NCBI RefSeq assembly: GCF_025148125.1
Contig: NZ_CP102267.1
Span: forward strand, 3,234,501-3,298,500
DNA length: 64,000 nucleotides
Direction: 5' to 3'
From: Blautia wexlerae DSM 19850
GTDB lineage: Bacteria; Bacillota; Clostridia; Lachnospirales; Lachnospiraceae
Part shown: piece by piece, positions 9,362 through 18,129 of the stretch
Numbering within the stretch: position 1 is the first letter of the stretch
Layout: each line of letters begins with the position of its first letter
The notes under the pieces: model-generated
The model's database searches: none
What the model saw: only the letters and a program-made list of their open reading frames with translations
Told to the model about the DNA's origin: nothing
Program-made: the position numbers and the translations under genes

Positions 9362-9804
9362 TCAAGCCCCATCATATTTTTCCAGCCCCGGATAGGTTTC
9401 CAGGAAATATTCATATCTCTGTACCGGATTACAGGTAAGAATCATTTTTCTGTATTCATATTCCCTCATAGATGCCACACTCTGCATTCGATTACAGACC
9501 AGAGCAATTTCTATATTCTCCATAGCCAGCTTTCGAAGAACATCCGCTGATATCCTTACAATTTCACAATCCGTTATCAACTCCACTGTCAGGAAAGAGG
9601 TTATCTGCTTGTCCAAATTCATGATCCCTACCAAAGCTTTACCTTCTCGTTCTCTTTCATCAGCAAAGTTTTTGCTTTCAACTTACAGATTTCCGAGTTC
9701 TCCGCCAACACCTCCAGCACAGCTTCCGATTTTATTCCTATCACATTATGAAAAAAATCTTTCAGTTTTTCCTCTTCATTTTCCCTTTTTCTTTCATCAC
9801 TCAT
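9362..9804 (-). pseudogene. Broken Crp/Fnr-family regulator gene
   Basis: An ATG at 9804 behind an AAGG site opens MSDERKRENEEEKLKDFFH..LKAKTLLMKENEKVKLW, then stops at 9628-9630. This matches the N-terminus of a Crp-like sensor. In another frame, 9634 to 9362 continues with the end of the cyclic-nucleotide-like domain (SFLTVELITDCEIVRISADVL) and the linker RYEYFLETYPGLEKY, then stops before any DNA-binding HTH. The middle of the beta-barrel is missing and the C-terminal HTH is gone, replaced by the Fn3 remnant. At least two lesions are visible, so it cannot make a working regulator. Confidence 0.75.
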
Positions 9805-10205
9805 ACTTTTTCCTTTTTACACTCTCAAAATCACCAGACAAAACCATCTTGCTTAAAGTTACTGTTTATCCTGTTCTTTTGCAAACAAGATTTTCTCTAA
9901 TTATATCTTATTGTCTGACAAATAGCAATTTCACCGCTTGATTCAAATCAAGTAATCAAAAATATTTTTCCCAAACATACCCTTCACAATTTTTACTGCT
10001 ACACAAAAATAGCTATAAGACTTCATTTTTGAAATCCTATAGCTTTGCTATTGATAATACGTTGTATTTGTAATCATCAATTATTTTCCAGTAACCATTG
10101 GAACACGACTAATAAACCGAACAATACTTGTGTCTTTATTCTTTATCATATTCAAAAATAACCGAAATCCTACTCATTTCTAAAACATATTTCGATAAGT
10201 CAAAA
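9805..10205. other. AT-rich intergenic region with a minus-strand terminator-like hairpin
   Basis: No gene is supported. A long hairpin at 10011-10044 (AGCTATA arms with a TGAA/TTCA inner stem) is followed by ATTTTTG on the minus strand and looks like a terminator. Just upstream of it, minus-strand codons ending at 10081 read IVRFISRVPMVTGK then stop. This may be the 3' tip of a lost gene. Confidence 0.4.
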
Positions 10206-10235
10206 TTACAATTTTCACACTTTAATTGATATAAT
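10206..10235 (+). promoter_or_regulatory. Sigma-A promoter for the orphan secreted protein
   Basis: TTACAA (10206-10211), an 18-base spacer and TATAAT (10230-10235) lie 32 bp upstream of the start codon at 10268. Confidence 0.6.
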
Positions 10236-10267
10236 ATTCAACAACTAAACAAGGAGGCCATTTAACC

Positions 10268-10975
10268 ATGAATAATGTAAAAATTCTATGTATCGCAGGC
10301 AGTATCGTACTCGGTAGTATATTGCTATCCGGACAAGCTTTTGGCAAAGCCCCCTCAGATCTAATCACCCTTTCCGCCCCTAAGGAGCCTGAGGGGCAAC
10401 ATGTATCTTATGATATAGATGGTTCCGGCTCTTATTATGACAGTGAGTCAGATACAACTTACTATTTTGTCAAGGGGATTGTCACTTCTTATTCTAATCA
10501 TACAAAAACCTTTTCACTGACTTCCGACGTCGGTGAAACTTATGAGTTACCGGCAGATACGGATATTAATATAACCGACTATCTCAACACAGAAGCACAT
10601 ATATGGTACTCAGAAGACTCTCAAAAAAACTTAAAATTACTTGTGTTCTCTCCTCAAATTTTTTGGGAACATATTAATGAGCTGGAATCAGATGAGCAAA
10701 TTCCGGATGGTGCCACAGAAATTGATGGGACTCTTTCAAAATATATCTCTTTCTGGTTAACAGAAGATAAAATAGATGTTACTCTCTTATTTGTTGAGGA
10801 CAACGATGGAAACACTCATATATATGCAGAGGATAACACATGCAATAATTGTAATAGTTCTGTTTTTGGCAAAACAATCGGCGACTATATCAAGTTATAT
10901 GAAGATATGCATTTAAATTCTCAAGTATATGATGATTTTAATGTTGCATATCTTATATCAGAAGCATCGTCTTGA
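10268..10975 (+). CDS. Secreted protein of unknown function
   Basis: 235 residues. I do not recognise the family. The ATG follows a strong AAGGAGG site at 10251-10257. Residues 1-26 are a signal peptide (ILCIAGSIVLGSILLSGQAFG). The mature part is acidic and rich in Ser, Asp, Tyr and Thr. It has two stretches of alternating strands (YYFVKGIVTSYSNHTKTFSL and VTLLFVEDNDGNTHIYAED) that could be small OB- or beta-barrel-like modules. A lone CNNC near the end could bind metal or form a disulfide. It has its own promoter and terminator, is more AT-rich than its neighbours and sits among gene remnants, suggesting an acquired or relocated gene. Confidence 0.7.
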   Translation: MNNVKILCIAGSIVLGSILLSGQAFGKAPSDLITLSAPKEPEGQHVSYDIDGSGSYYDSESDTTYYFVKGIVTSYSNHTKTFSLTSDVGETYELPADTDINITDYLNTEAHIWYSEDSQKNLKLLVFSPQIFWEHINELESDEQIPDGATEIDGTLSKYISFWLTEDKIDVTLLFVEDNDGNTHIYAEDNTCNNCNSSVFGKTIGDYIKLYEDMHLNSQVYDDFNVAYLISEASS

Positions 10976-11037
10976 CTTACCCAAATGTCTGGTTGAGAAC
11001 CTGATGTTTTTTACATCAAACATATCATATATTTTAA

Positions 11038-11076
11038 ATGCCGCAGCCAATATTTTCAAAGGCTGCGGCATTTTTG
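11038..11076 (+). terminator. Terminator of the orphan secreted-protein gene
   Basis: GCCGCAGCC pairs with GGCTGCGGC around a 12-base loop, then ATTTTTG. It lies about 65 bp after the stop codon. Confidence 0.8.
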
Positions 11077-11135
11077 ACTTAATTTTTCTTTCAAACATGT
11101 TGCTTCTTCTTTTGACTGCTGCAAATATGTTTATG

Positions 11136-11243
11136 TCACAAATTCAAAATATCTTTTGCTTTTTCTCTGTCTCTGATAATCATCCCATGGGCAGCTAACT
11201 TATCCAATTGCTCATCAAAAGTCAATGGCTTTTTCAAATCCAT
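11136..11243 (-). pseudogene. Truncated Abi_2 (AbiD/F-like) abortive-infection gene fragment
   Basis: From an ATG at 11243 with AAGGAG upstream, 35 codons read DLKKPLTFDEQLDKLAAHG, then MIIRDREKAKDILNL and a stop. This resembles the extreme N-terminus of Abi_2 proteins (pattern KKPLTFEEQ..L..RG..I.D...A...L), which normally run to about 300 residues. The rest, including the RNase-like core, is absent downstream. It is a fragment of a former phage-defence gene. Translation of the short peptide is possible but a function is unlikely. Confidence 0.55.
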
Positions 11244-11261
11244 AAAATCACTCCTTAACGT

Positions 11262-11288
11262 AAAAAAGCTGAGCACAAGTCTCAGCTT
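11262..11288 (-). terminator. Terminator distal to purL
   Basis: On the minus strand AAGCTGAG pairs with CTCAGCTT around a 7-base loop and runs into TTTTTT. It is the first good terminator after purL, 255 bp beyond the stop. Confidence 0.75.
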
Positions 11289-11542
11289 GGTCCCCAATGC
11301 CAAAAAGGCTTCGGGCAACTCTGTTACATATAGTATATTCAAAAAGCCACGAAATTGCAATAGTTTTTATTATTTTCATCATCAAAAAAGGGCGCTGCCC
11401 AACCAGGCGAATACGCAAAGTTAATACACTCCTCCACACCACAATCCCGGCGCTGCCCTTAAAAGAAGCGCAAGGGTGGAGTCCAGAGGAGGGACAGCGC
11501 TTTCTGTCCTTCCTCTGGGAACCTTCCGTCTGGAAAAATATT
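11289..11542 (-). other. Structured 3' region of purL
   Basis: No gene. It holds a strong hairpin at 11483-11518 (CCAGAGGA..GGACAG pairing with CTGTCC..TCCTCTGG) that is not followed by a T-tract. GGCGCTGCCC-type segments lie near 11391 and 11450. It may be a dispersed repeat or an mRNA-stabilising 3' structure. Confidence 0.5.
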
Positions 11543-14500
11543 TTATCTAAAATATTCCACACCAGACTCAAAGATCTTAATATCCTGCTCTCCATAGATA
11601 TTAATAGCAACTCCGTCCCCGCGACGTTCGCTATGTGCCATCTTACCAAGGATACGTCCATCCGGGCTGGTAATACCTTCAATGTTCATATAAGAGCCAT
11701 TGACATTCCATTCTTCATCAACGCTGAGCTGTCCATCCGGAGTTACATACTGAGTTGCAACCTGTCCGTTTGCAAACAGCTTCTGCAGCCATTCTTCATT
11801 TGCAACGAAGCGTCCTTCACCATGTGAAGCCGGGTTACAGTATACACCGCCAAGCTGTGCTTTCTGCAGCCAAGGAGATTTATTACTAACAACCTTAGTA
11901 TAAACCATCTTGGAGATATGGCGTCCGATAGTATTAAATGTCAGTGTAGGAGAATCTGCTTTCTGTCCGCAGATTTCGCCGTAAGGTACAAGACCAAGCT
12001 TGATCAGAGCCTGGAATCCGTTACAGATACCAAGTGCCAGACCGTCTCTTTCATTGATCAGCTTCATAACAGCTTCTTTGATCTTCGCATTCTGGAATGC
12101 AGTTGCAAAGAATTTCGCGGAACCATCCGGTTCGTCACCTGCGGAGAATCCGCCCGGGAACATGATGATCTGTGCCTGATCGATCGCTTTCTCAAAAAGC
12201 TCTACAGAGTCATGGATATCTTCAGCAGTCAGGTTCTTGAATACTTTTACATCCACCTCTGCACCTGCACGCTCGAATGCACGTGTGCTGTCATACTCGC
12301 AGTTTGTTCCAGGGAATACTGGAATAAATACACGAGGTTTTGCAACTTTGTTCTTGCATACATAGATGCTGTCTGCACGATAAAGCTTCTCATCTCTGGC
12401 AGCTGCCTCTTTATCATTCTCAGAAGAAACTGTCTTAAATACTTTTTCCAGAGTACCTTTCCATGCATTTTCAGCTTCGTCTACAGTGATCACTGTATTT
12501 CCATAGGAGAAGTTACCGTCAGCAGTTACTTCACCGATCACTGTATAAGTGATGGAAAGCTCACCAACCTTACCATCCGGAACTTCCAGGATAATATCAC
12601 CAAATCCAGGTGCAAAGAAATCTCTCGGGTCAAGGTTATGCTCGATCTTCACGCCCATGCCATTACCAAATGCCATCTTTGCAACTGCAGCTGCAATACC
12701 ATGGCGGTCAAGTGCATAAGCAGAAACAACTTTGCCATCCTGCATATCTTTATGAAGTTTTTCATACTGATCCATGATTCCTGCATAATCCGGCAGATCA
12801 TACTGATCCTTCGGTGCGCGAAGCCATACCAGTTTGTTTCCTGCTTTCTTTAATTCCGGTGTGATCACATCCTGGATCTTCGCAACGTCAACAGCGAAAG
12901 ATACCAGTGTCGGAGGTACATCAATATCATTGAATGTACCGGACATACTGTCCTTACCACCGATGGATGGAAGTCCAAATCCCATCTGTGCTGCATAAGC
13001 ACCGAGAAGTGCTGCGAAAGGCTGGCTCCATCTCTTAGGATCTTCTGTCATACGACGGAAGTATTCCTGGAATGTGAAACGGATTTTCTTATAGTCACCA
13101 CCTGTAGCCACGATTCTTGCAACGGACTCTGTCACTGCATAAGCAGCTCCGTGATATGGGCTCCAGGAGGATAAATACGGATCAAAGCCATAGCTCATCA
13201 TGGTTACAGTATCTGTTTTACCATTCTGTACCGGAACCTTTGCTACCATGGACTGAGTCTCTGTAAGCTGATATTTACCACCATATGGCATAAATACGCT
13301 GCCTGCTCCGATAGAACCGTCGAACATTTCCACAAGTCCTTTCTGAGAGCATACATTTAAGTCTGCCAGAGTTTCCATCCATTTAGCTTTTACATCAGCT
13401 ACATCCGGGCGCTCTTCAAAGAGATTGCCTTCTTTGTTCGGGATTTCTACTTCTACAGTTGTTTCCTGATGTGCACCGTTGGTATCCAGGAATGCACGGG
13501 AAATATTTACAATTTCTTTTCCTCTCCATACAAGTACCAGACGAGGATCCTCTGTTACAACTGCAACAGGAATTGCCTCCAGGTTCTCTTCATTTGCATA
13601 GCCAAGGAAAGTATCTACATCTTTCGGGTCAACTACTACAGCCATACGTTCCTGAGATTCGGAAATTGCAATCTCAGTTCCGTCAAGACCTGCATATTTC
13701 TTCGGAACCTTGTCAAGGTCTACTCTAAGACCTGCTGCCAGCTCACCGATAGCAACGGAAACACCGCCTGCACCAAAGTCATTACATTTCTTGATAATAT
13801 GGCTGACTTCTTCACGGCGGAACATACGCTGGATCTTACGCTCAGTAGGTGCATTACCCTTCTGAACCTCAGCACCGCACACTTCGATGGAAGCCTCTGT
13901 ATGAACCTTGGAAGAACCGGTAGCACCACCGATACCGTCACGTCCTGTACGTCCTCCAAGTAAGATAATGATATCTCCCGGATCAGAATTCTCACGGATA
14001 ACCGCACGTCTGGGAGCAGCACCCATAACAGCACCGATTTCCATACGTTTTGCCACATAATTTGGATGATAAACTTCTTTTACATAGCCTGTTGCAAGAC
14101 CGATCTGGTTTCCATAGGAGCTGTAGCCATGAGCTGCGCTTCTTACCAGTTTCTTCTGCGGAAGTTTACCCTTGAGAGTTTCTTTTACAGAAACAGTAGG
14201 ATCTGCCGCACCTGTTACACGCATTGCCTGATATACATAGGTACGTCCTGAAAGCGGGTCACGGATTGCACCGCCAAGGCAGGTAGCTGCACCACCGAAT
14301 GGCTCGATCTCAGTAGGATGGTTATGTGTCTCATTCTTGAAGTTGATCAGCCATTCCTCTTCTTTACCGTCTACGTCTACAGGAACTACAATACTGCAGG
14401 CATTGATCTCATCAGATTCTTCCTGATCAGCAAGCTTTCCTTCTGCTTTCAGTTTCTTCATAGCCATCAGAGCCAGGTCCATCAGGCAGACAAATTTGTC

Positions 14501-15307
14501 CTTACGACCTTTGTAAAGTTCTTCTCTGTCAGCAAGATATTTCTTGTAAGTATCTACGATCGGTGCTTTGTAATCACCTTCGTCAAATTTTACATCTGTC
14601 AGTTCTGTGGAGAAGGTTGTGTGACGGCAATGATCAGACCAGTATGTATCAAGTACACGGATTTCTGTCATGGACGGGTCACGTTTCTCTTCTTCTTTGA
14701 AATAATGCTGGATATGCTGGAAATCCTTGAATGTCATTGCAAGATTTAAAGAATCATAAAGTTCCTTTAATTCTGCTTCCGGCATTTCCTTAAATCCGTC
14801 AAAAATCTTAACATCTTCCGGTTCCGGGAAAACAGTTACCAGTGTTTCCGGTTTCTGCAGACCTGTCTCACGGGAATCTACAGGGTTGATGCAGTGATGC
14901 TTGATAGCATCAAATTCTTCATCTGTAATAGTTCCTTCAATTACATAAGTAGTTGCGGAACGAATGATAGGCTGTGCATTCTCATCCAGGAACTGTACAC
15001 ACTGAACAGCAGAATCTGCTCTCTGGTCAAACTGTCCCGGTAAAAATTCTACAGAGAAGATGCGGGAGCCTTCTGCTGCCTCAAAATTCTCCAGATATAA
15101 ATCATCTACAGGTGGCTCTGCAAAAACAGTTTTGCATGCTTTATCAAAAACTTCATCAGAAATATTTTCTACATCATAGCGGATCAGCACACGTACTGCT
15201 GTTACGGATTTTATTCCAAGATAGCTGCTGACCTCATGTTTTAATTCCTTTGCCTGTACAGCGAAGGCCGGTTTCTTTTCTACATAGACACGTCTTACGT
15301 TACTCAT
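11543..15307 (-). CDS. purL: Phosphoribosylformylglycinamidine synthase, single-chain
   Basis: 1254 residues, the size of the large one-polypeptide FGAM synthase. It converts FGAR plus glutamine and ATP to FGAM in purine synthesis. The order is an N-terminal PurS-like part, two AIRS-type ATP domains (KNETHNHPTEIEPFGGAATC near residue 325; GGKDSMSGTF near 790) and a C-terminal class I glutamine amidotransferase with the nucleophile cysteine in LALGICNGFQALIKLG. A His at the end (MAHSERRGDG) fits the catalytic triad. The start has a GGAG-type site. It stands alone, divergent from lysR, not in a pur operon. Confidence 0.97.
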   Translation of the reverse strand: MSNVRRVYVEKKPAFAVQAKELKHEVSSYLGIKSVTAVRVLIRYDVENISDEVFDKACKTVFAEPPVDDLYLENFEAAEGSRIFSVEFLPGQFDQRADSAVQCVQFLDENAQPIIRSATTYVIEGTITDEEFDAIKHHCINPVDSRETGLQKPETLVTVFPEPEDVKIFDGFKEMPEAELKELYDSLNLAMTFKDFQHIQHYFKEEEKRDPSMTEIRVLDTYWSDHCRHTTFSTELTDVKFDEGDYKAPIVDTYKKYLADREELYKGRKDKFVCLMDLALMAMKKLKAEGKLADQEESDEINACSIVVPVDVDGKEEEWLINFKNETHNHPTEIEPFGGAATCLGGAIRDPLSGRTYVYQAMRVTGAADPTVSVKETLKGKLPQKKLVRSAAHGYSSYGNQIGLATGYVKEVYHPNYVAKRMEIGAVMGAAPRRAVIRENSDPGDIIILLGGRTGRDGIGGATGSSKVHTEASIEVCGAEVQKGNAPTERKIQRMFRREEVSHIIKKCNDFGAGGVSVAIGELAAGLRVDLDKVPKKYAGLDGTEIAISESQERMAVVVDPKDVDTFLGYANEENLEAIPVAVVTEDPRLVLVWRGKEIVNISRAFLDTNGAHQETTVEVEIPNKEGNLFEERPDVADVKAKWMETLADLNVCSQKGLVEMFDGSIGAGSVFMPYGGKYQLTETQSMVAKVPVQNGKTDTVTMMSYGFDPYLSSWSPYHGAAYAVTESVARIVATGGDYKKIRFTFQEYFRRMTEDPKRWSQPFAALLGAYAAQMGFGLPSIGGKDSMSGTFNDIDVPPTLVSFAVDVAKIQDVITPELKKAGNKLVWLRAPKDQYDLPDYAGIMDQYEKLHKDMQDGKVVSAYALDRHGIAAAVAKMAFGNGMGVKIEHNLDPRDFFAPGFGDIILEVPDGKVGELSITYTVIGEVTADGNFSYGNTVITVDEAENAWKGTLEKVFKTVSSENDKEAAARDEKLYRADSIYVCKNKVAKPRVFIPVFPGTNCEYDSTRAFERAGAEVDVKVFKNLTAEDIHDSVELFEKAIDQAQIIMFPGGFSAGDEPDGSAKFFATAFQNAKIKEAVMKLINERDGLALGICNGFQALIKLGLVPYGEICGQKADSPTLTFNTIGRHISKMVYTKVVSNKSPWLQKAQLGGVYCNPASHGEGRFVANEEWLQKLFANGQVATQYVTPDGQLSVDEEWNVNGSYMNIEGITSPDGRILGKMAHSERRGDGVAINIYGEQDIKIFESGVEYFR

Positions 15308-15430
15308 AGAAACTCCTTTCTTATGTATGCATTGTTTTAAAAATGCTTGACTATTGCTTCTTTTATAGTATCATAGGAAATATCATTAGTAAAATTAATA
15401 TATCTTATATTTTTTATTAATACAATTAAT

Positions 15431-15524
15431 TAATCACCGTTCACACTCCACTGTCGACGAGATATTGGGGAATGAATATGCCAAAATCCCGAGACATACA
15501 ATCTAAAGTTCCATTGCTGTCGAC
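15431..15524 (-). repeat. Degenerate partial copy of the 143-bp GTTACTG element
   Basis: Read on the minus strand, this spacer matches the right two-thirds of the elements at 17401 and 48533 (TGTATGTCTCGGGATTTTGG, then GGCATATTCAT and a GTGTGAAC-type end). It has substitutions and GTCGAC segments of its own. No target duplication was found. It lies between the divergent purL and lysR genes. Confidence 0.65.
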
Positions 15525-15565
15525 AATTTGTATCATCACATTATTTTATGAAAGGATTTATTTCT

Positions 15566-16444
15566 ATGGATATTAATCTTGAACTATACAAAGTATTCTA
15601 CTATGTTGCCACCACCCTCAGCTTCTCAGAGGCCTCCCGCCAGCTTTTTATCTCCCAGTCAGCAGTCAGCCAGTCCATTAAAACTCTGGAAAAGAAGCTA
15701 AATCATCCTCTTTTTATCCGCAGTACCAAGAAAGTATTGTTAACTCCTGAAGGCGAACTTCTGCTCCAGCATGTAAAACCGGCTCTCCAGCTTCTGGACG
15801 AGGGAGAATCTCTCCTGTCAGGAGACAATCTGCTGAAAGGCCAGCTGCGTATTGCTGCCAGCGATACGATCTGCCGGTATTTTCTCATTGATTATCTTCA
15901 GAAATTCCATCAAACCTACCCGGATGTCCGTATCAAAGTCACAAACAGTACCTCCATCGGCTGTGCAGAGCTTCTGGAAAAGGGTCAGGCAGATCTTATT
16001 GTATGCAACTGTCCCAATTCCAGGCTTGGCAGTCATTTTCAGACACGTGTGCTAAAAGAATTCCACGATGTATTCGTTGCCAATACGGATTACTTTCCTG
16101 TACACACTGTTCAGACCGAACTGCAAGAGCTTCTGAACTATCCGATCCTGATGCTTTCCCCCAAAAGTACCACCAGTGAATATCTGCGGGAGGCATTCAC
16201 AGCCCATAATCTCAAGCTTCTTCCTGAAGTAGAGTTAAACAGTAATGACCTGCTTCTGGATCTGGCACGGATCGGACTGGGGATTGCCTGTGTTCCTGAT
16301 TATATGTTAAAAGAAAATGATCAGCTGACACCGCTCATGTTAAAAGAGCCTCTTCCCGGACGTCAGCTTATACTTGCCCAGCATGACAGTCTTACTGTCT
16401 CTCAGGCTGCTGAACGCTTTATTGAAATGTTTACTTCCATATAA
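15566..16444 (+). CDS. LysR-family transcriptional regulator
   Basis: 292 residues from the ATG at 15566, which has AAAGGA about 8-10 bases upstream; a frame-internal ATG at 15548 overlaps that site. The N-terminal winged HTH is typical (LELYKVFYYVATTLSFSEAS, RQLFISQSAVSQSIKTLEKK). A substrate-binding domain from about residue 90 follows (GQLRIAASDTICRYFLIDYL). It is transcribed away from purL and toward mrp. The effector and targets are unknown. LysR proteins often control the divergent neighbour, which here would be purL, but no operator was identified. Confidence 0.92.
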   Translation: MDINLELYKVFYYVATTLSFSEASRQLFISQSAVSQSIKTLEKKLNHPLFIRSTKKVLLTPEGELLLQHVKPALQLLDEGESLLSGDNLLKGQLRIAASDTICRYFLIDYLQKFHQTYPDVRIKVTNSTSIGCAELLEKGQADLIVCNCPNSRLGSHFQTRVLKEFHDVFVANTDYFPVHTVQTELQELLNYPILMLSPKSTTSEYLREAFTAHNLKLLPEVELNSNDLLLDLARIGLGIACVPDYMLKENDQLTPLMLKEPLPGRQLILAQHDSLTVSQAAERFIEMFTSI

Positions 16445-16520
16445 TAAAAGAAGTCCTCACTCAGTACTGAAACAACAATTTTTATAATCGCGTTTCTTAC
16501 TGAATGAGAACTTCTTTTTC
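16445..16520. terminator. Bidirectional terminator between lysR and mrp
   Basis: AGAAGTcCTCAcTCAGTA pairs with TACTGAaTGAGaACTTCT across a 31-base loop. It is flanked by A- and T-rich tails, so it can serve both convergent genes. Confidence 0.8.
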
Positions 16521-17351
16521 TTATTTCGGCATTACAGCCAGTGCATCAGTAATATACTGATTATCGATTGCTGCAAAGAATCCGCCGTCTGCCTTGGTTG
16601 CATAATCCATATCAATCGGCATTTTTCCAAGTACAGGAACCTTCAGCTCTGCTGCGATCTCATCAATATGGCTCTCACCGAAGACTTTGATCTCTTTTCC
16701 GCAGTCCGGACATTTCACATAGCTGTAGTTCTCTACGATTCCAAGTACCGGTATCTTCATCATCTCAGCCATATTAAAGGCTTTCTTAACGATCATCTTA
16801 ACCAGATCCTGAGGTGATGTTACGATCACGATTCCTTCGATCGGCAGAGACTGGAATGCTGTAAGCGGAACATCACCTGTTCCAGGAGGCATATCCACAA
16901 ACAGATAGTCTACGTCGCCCCAGATAACATCTGTCCAGAACTGTTTTACCATATTTGCAAGAACCGGACCTCTCCAGATTACAGGAGTATCCTCTGTAGG
17001 AAGCAGAAGGTTGATGGACATTACCTTGATCCCGTTTTTTGTGATCATCGGGTAGATACCTTCATCATTTGCCATTGCTGCACCCTTTAATCCATACATT
17101 TTCGGGATGGACGGTCCTGTGATATCCGCATCCAGGATACCGACTTTGTATCCCTGTGCTGCCATCATGTTTGCCAGAGAGCCTGTTACGAAGGATTTAC
17201 CAACTCCACCCTTTCCGCTGACAACCCCGATCACATGTTTTACATTTGACTGAGCATTCATTTCTGCCTGAAAGCTCTGCTGTTTCTTGCTGCTTGAACA
17301 ACCTTCGCAGCTTGCTTTGTCGCATGAAGTGTTGTTACATTCTTTTGCCAT
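16521..17351 (-). CDS. Mrp/NBP35-type P-loop ATPase, iron-sulfur carrier
   Basis: 276 residues. The deviant Walker A motif GVVSGKGGVGKS lies at about residues 43-54, with Walker B-like YLFVDMPPGTGD near 150. Near the C-terminus a CPDC motif (YVKCPDCGKEIKVFGES) matches the CxxC that bridges a [4Fe-4S] cluster in ApbC/Mrp dimers. The N-terminus is Cys-rich (CNNTSCDKASCEGC), as in Clostridial Mrp. Predicted cytosolic Fe-S cluster loading or transfer. It is monocistronic, with a convergent terminator shared with lysR. A 143-bp mobile element lies directly upstream and may affect its promoter. Confidence 0.93.
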   Translation of the reverse strand: MAKECNNTSCDKASCEGCSSSKKQQSFQAEMNAQSNVKHVIGVVSGKGGVGKSFVTGSLANMMAAQGYKVGILDADITGPSIPKMYGLKGAAMANDEGIYPMITKNGIKVMSINLLLPTEDTPVIWRGPVLANMVKQFWTDVIWGDVDYLFVDMPPGTGDVPLTAFQSLPIEGIVIVTSPQDLVKMIVKKAFNMAEMMKIPVLGIVENYSYVKCPDCGKEIKVFGESHIDEIAAELKVPVLGKMPIDMDYATKADGGFFAAIDNQYITDALAVMPK

Positions 17352-17400
17352 AATTAATCTTCTCCTTTATATTTACGCACTGCTGTACTGACAAAATATT

Positions 17401-17543
17401 GTTACTGTTCACTCCGTTCACAGTAACGTAGCCAAAATTCATTCCAGATTGCCTACGGCAATGGAATTTTGGCTTGTATGTCTCGGGATTTTGGCATATT
17501 CATGCCAAAACACCTCGCGGGATAGTTGTGTGTGAACAATAAC
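17401..17543 (+). mobile_element. 143-bp MITE-like element with 8-bp target duplication
   Basis: The ends are inverted: GTTACTGTTCAC on the left and GTGTGAACAATAAC on the right. It is flanked by direct repeats AAAATATT at 17393-17400 and 17544-17551. It contains a GCCAAAATT..AATTTTGGC hairpin and a TTTTGGCA..TGCCAAAA hairpin, and no coding capacity. It is nearly identical in length and sequence to the copy at 48533-48675. Confidence 0.85.
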
Positions 17544-17566
17544 AAAATATTCTCTATTGCCAGTGT

Positions 17567-17639
17567 GGAGCGTGTCTGAAAAATCATTCCCACAAATTGT
17601 GACGCACATCTTGCGTAAAGCATTTTTCAAACAAGCTCC
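17567..17639. mobile_element. Short palindromic element with IS5-like ends
   Basis: About 73 bp. The left end GGAGCGTGTCTGAAAAATC and the inverted right end GCATTTTTCAAACAAGCTCC match the terminal repeat of the insertion sequence at 47302-48179 (AGCGTGTCTGAAAAA). It has no coding potential and looks like a non-autonomous derivative. Confidence 0.6.
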
Positions 17640-17651
17640 AGAGTACGCATA

Positions 17652-17999
17652 TTACTTTACAAATCTGTCAATTGCTACCTCAAGTTCTTTAATTGCCTCT
17701 TTATCACCATGTTCCACTGCATCTACGATACAGTGTTCGATATGATCCTGCAGAATGATCTTACCTGTATTATTGATAGCAGATTTCACTGCTGAAAGCT
17801 GTATCAGAACTTCCGCACAGTCTCTTCCGTCCTCTATCATACGTTTGATAGATTCCATATGTCCGATTGCTCTGGACATACGATTCAGCACTGCCTTTGT
17901 ATGTGCATGACTGTGATGATGCCCATGCTCCCCATGAGAATGTTCAACTACCGTCCCATCCTCCAGTACATGCGTATGTGTCTTTTGTTCCTCGGCCAT
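17652..17999 (-). CDS. CsoR/RcnR-family metal-sensing repressor with His-rich N-terminus
   Basis: 115 residues of the DUF156 (CsoR/RcnR/FrmR) all-helical family. Residues 7-34 are strongly His-rich (HSHGEHGHHHSHAHTK), a possible metal-collecting tail. The core has NRMSRAIGHMESIKRMIEDG, the first ligand cysteine in RDCAEVLIQL and the His-x3-Cys pair in QDHIEHCIVDAV. This Cys-His-Cys pattern suggests Cu(I) or a related soft metal, but formaldehyde-type or Ni sensing cannot be excluded. No metal exporter gene adjoins it, so its target is elsewhere. RBS AAGGGGA precedes the ATG. Confidence 0.9.
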   Translation of the reverse strand: MAEEQKTHTHVLEDGTVVEHSHGEHGHHHSHAHTKAVLNRMSRAIGHMESIKRMIEDGRDCAEVLIQLSAVKSAINNTGKIILQDHIEHCIVDAVEHGDKEAIKELEVAIDRFVK

Positions 18000-18129
18000 A
18001 ACATTCCCCTTTCTCTTTCAGAATATCCGATTCTTTACCGCTTATCTGTCCTTATATCCTCACACGCTGTCTGTGGCTTTCCTGCTTACAGCACTTCCGT
18101 ACAGCGTAAATGATATTATACCACATTTG

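Noticed and set aside
11918-12853. Long antisense frame opposite purL
   Set aside because: Opposite conserved purL sequence; cysteine/isoleucine-rich product without domains; codon shadow.
17401-17551. CRISPR-like repeats among the GTTACTG palindromes
   Set aside because: Copies are kilobases apart with target duplications. There is no regular repeat-spacer spacing and no cas gene.
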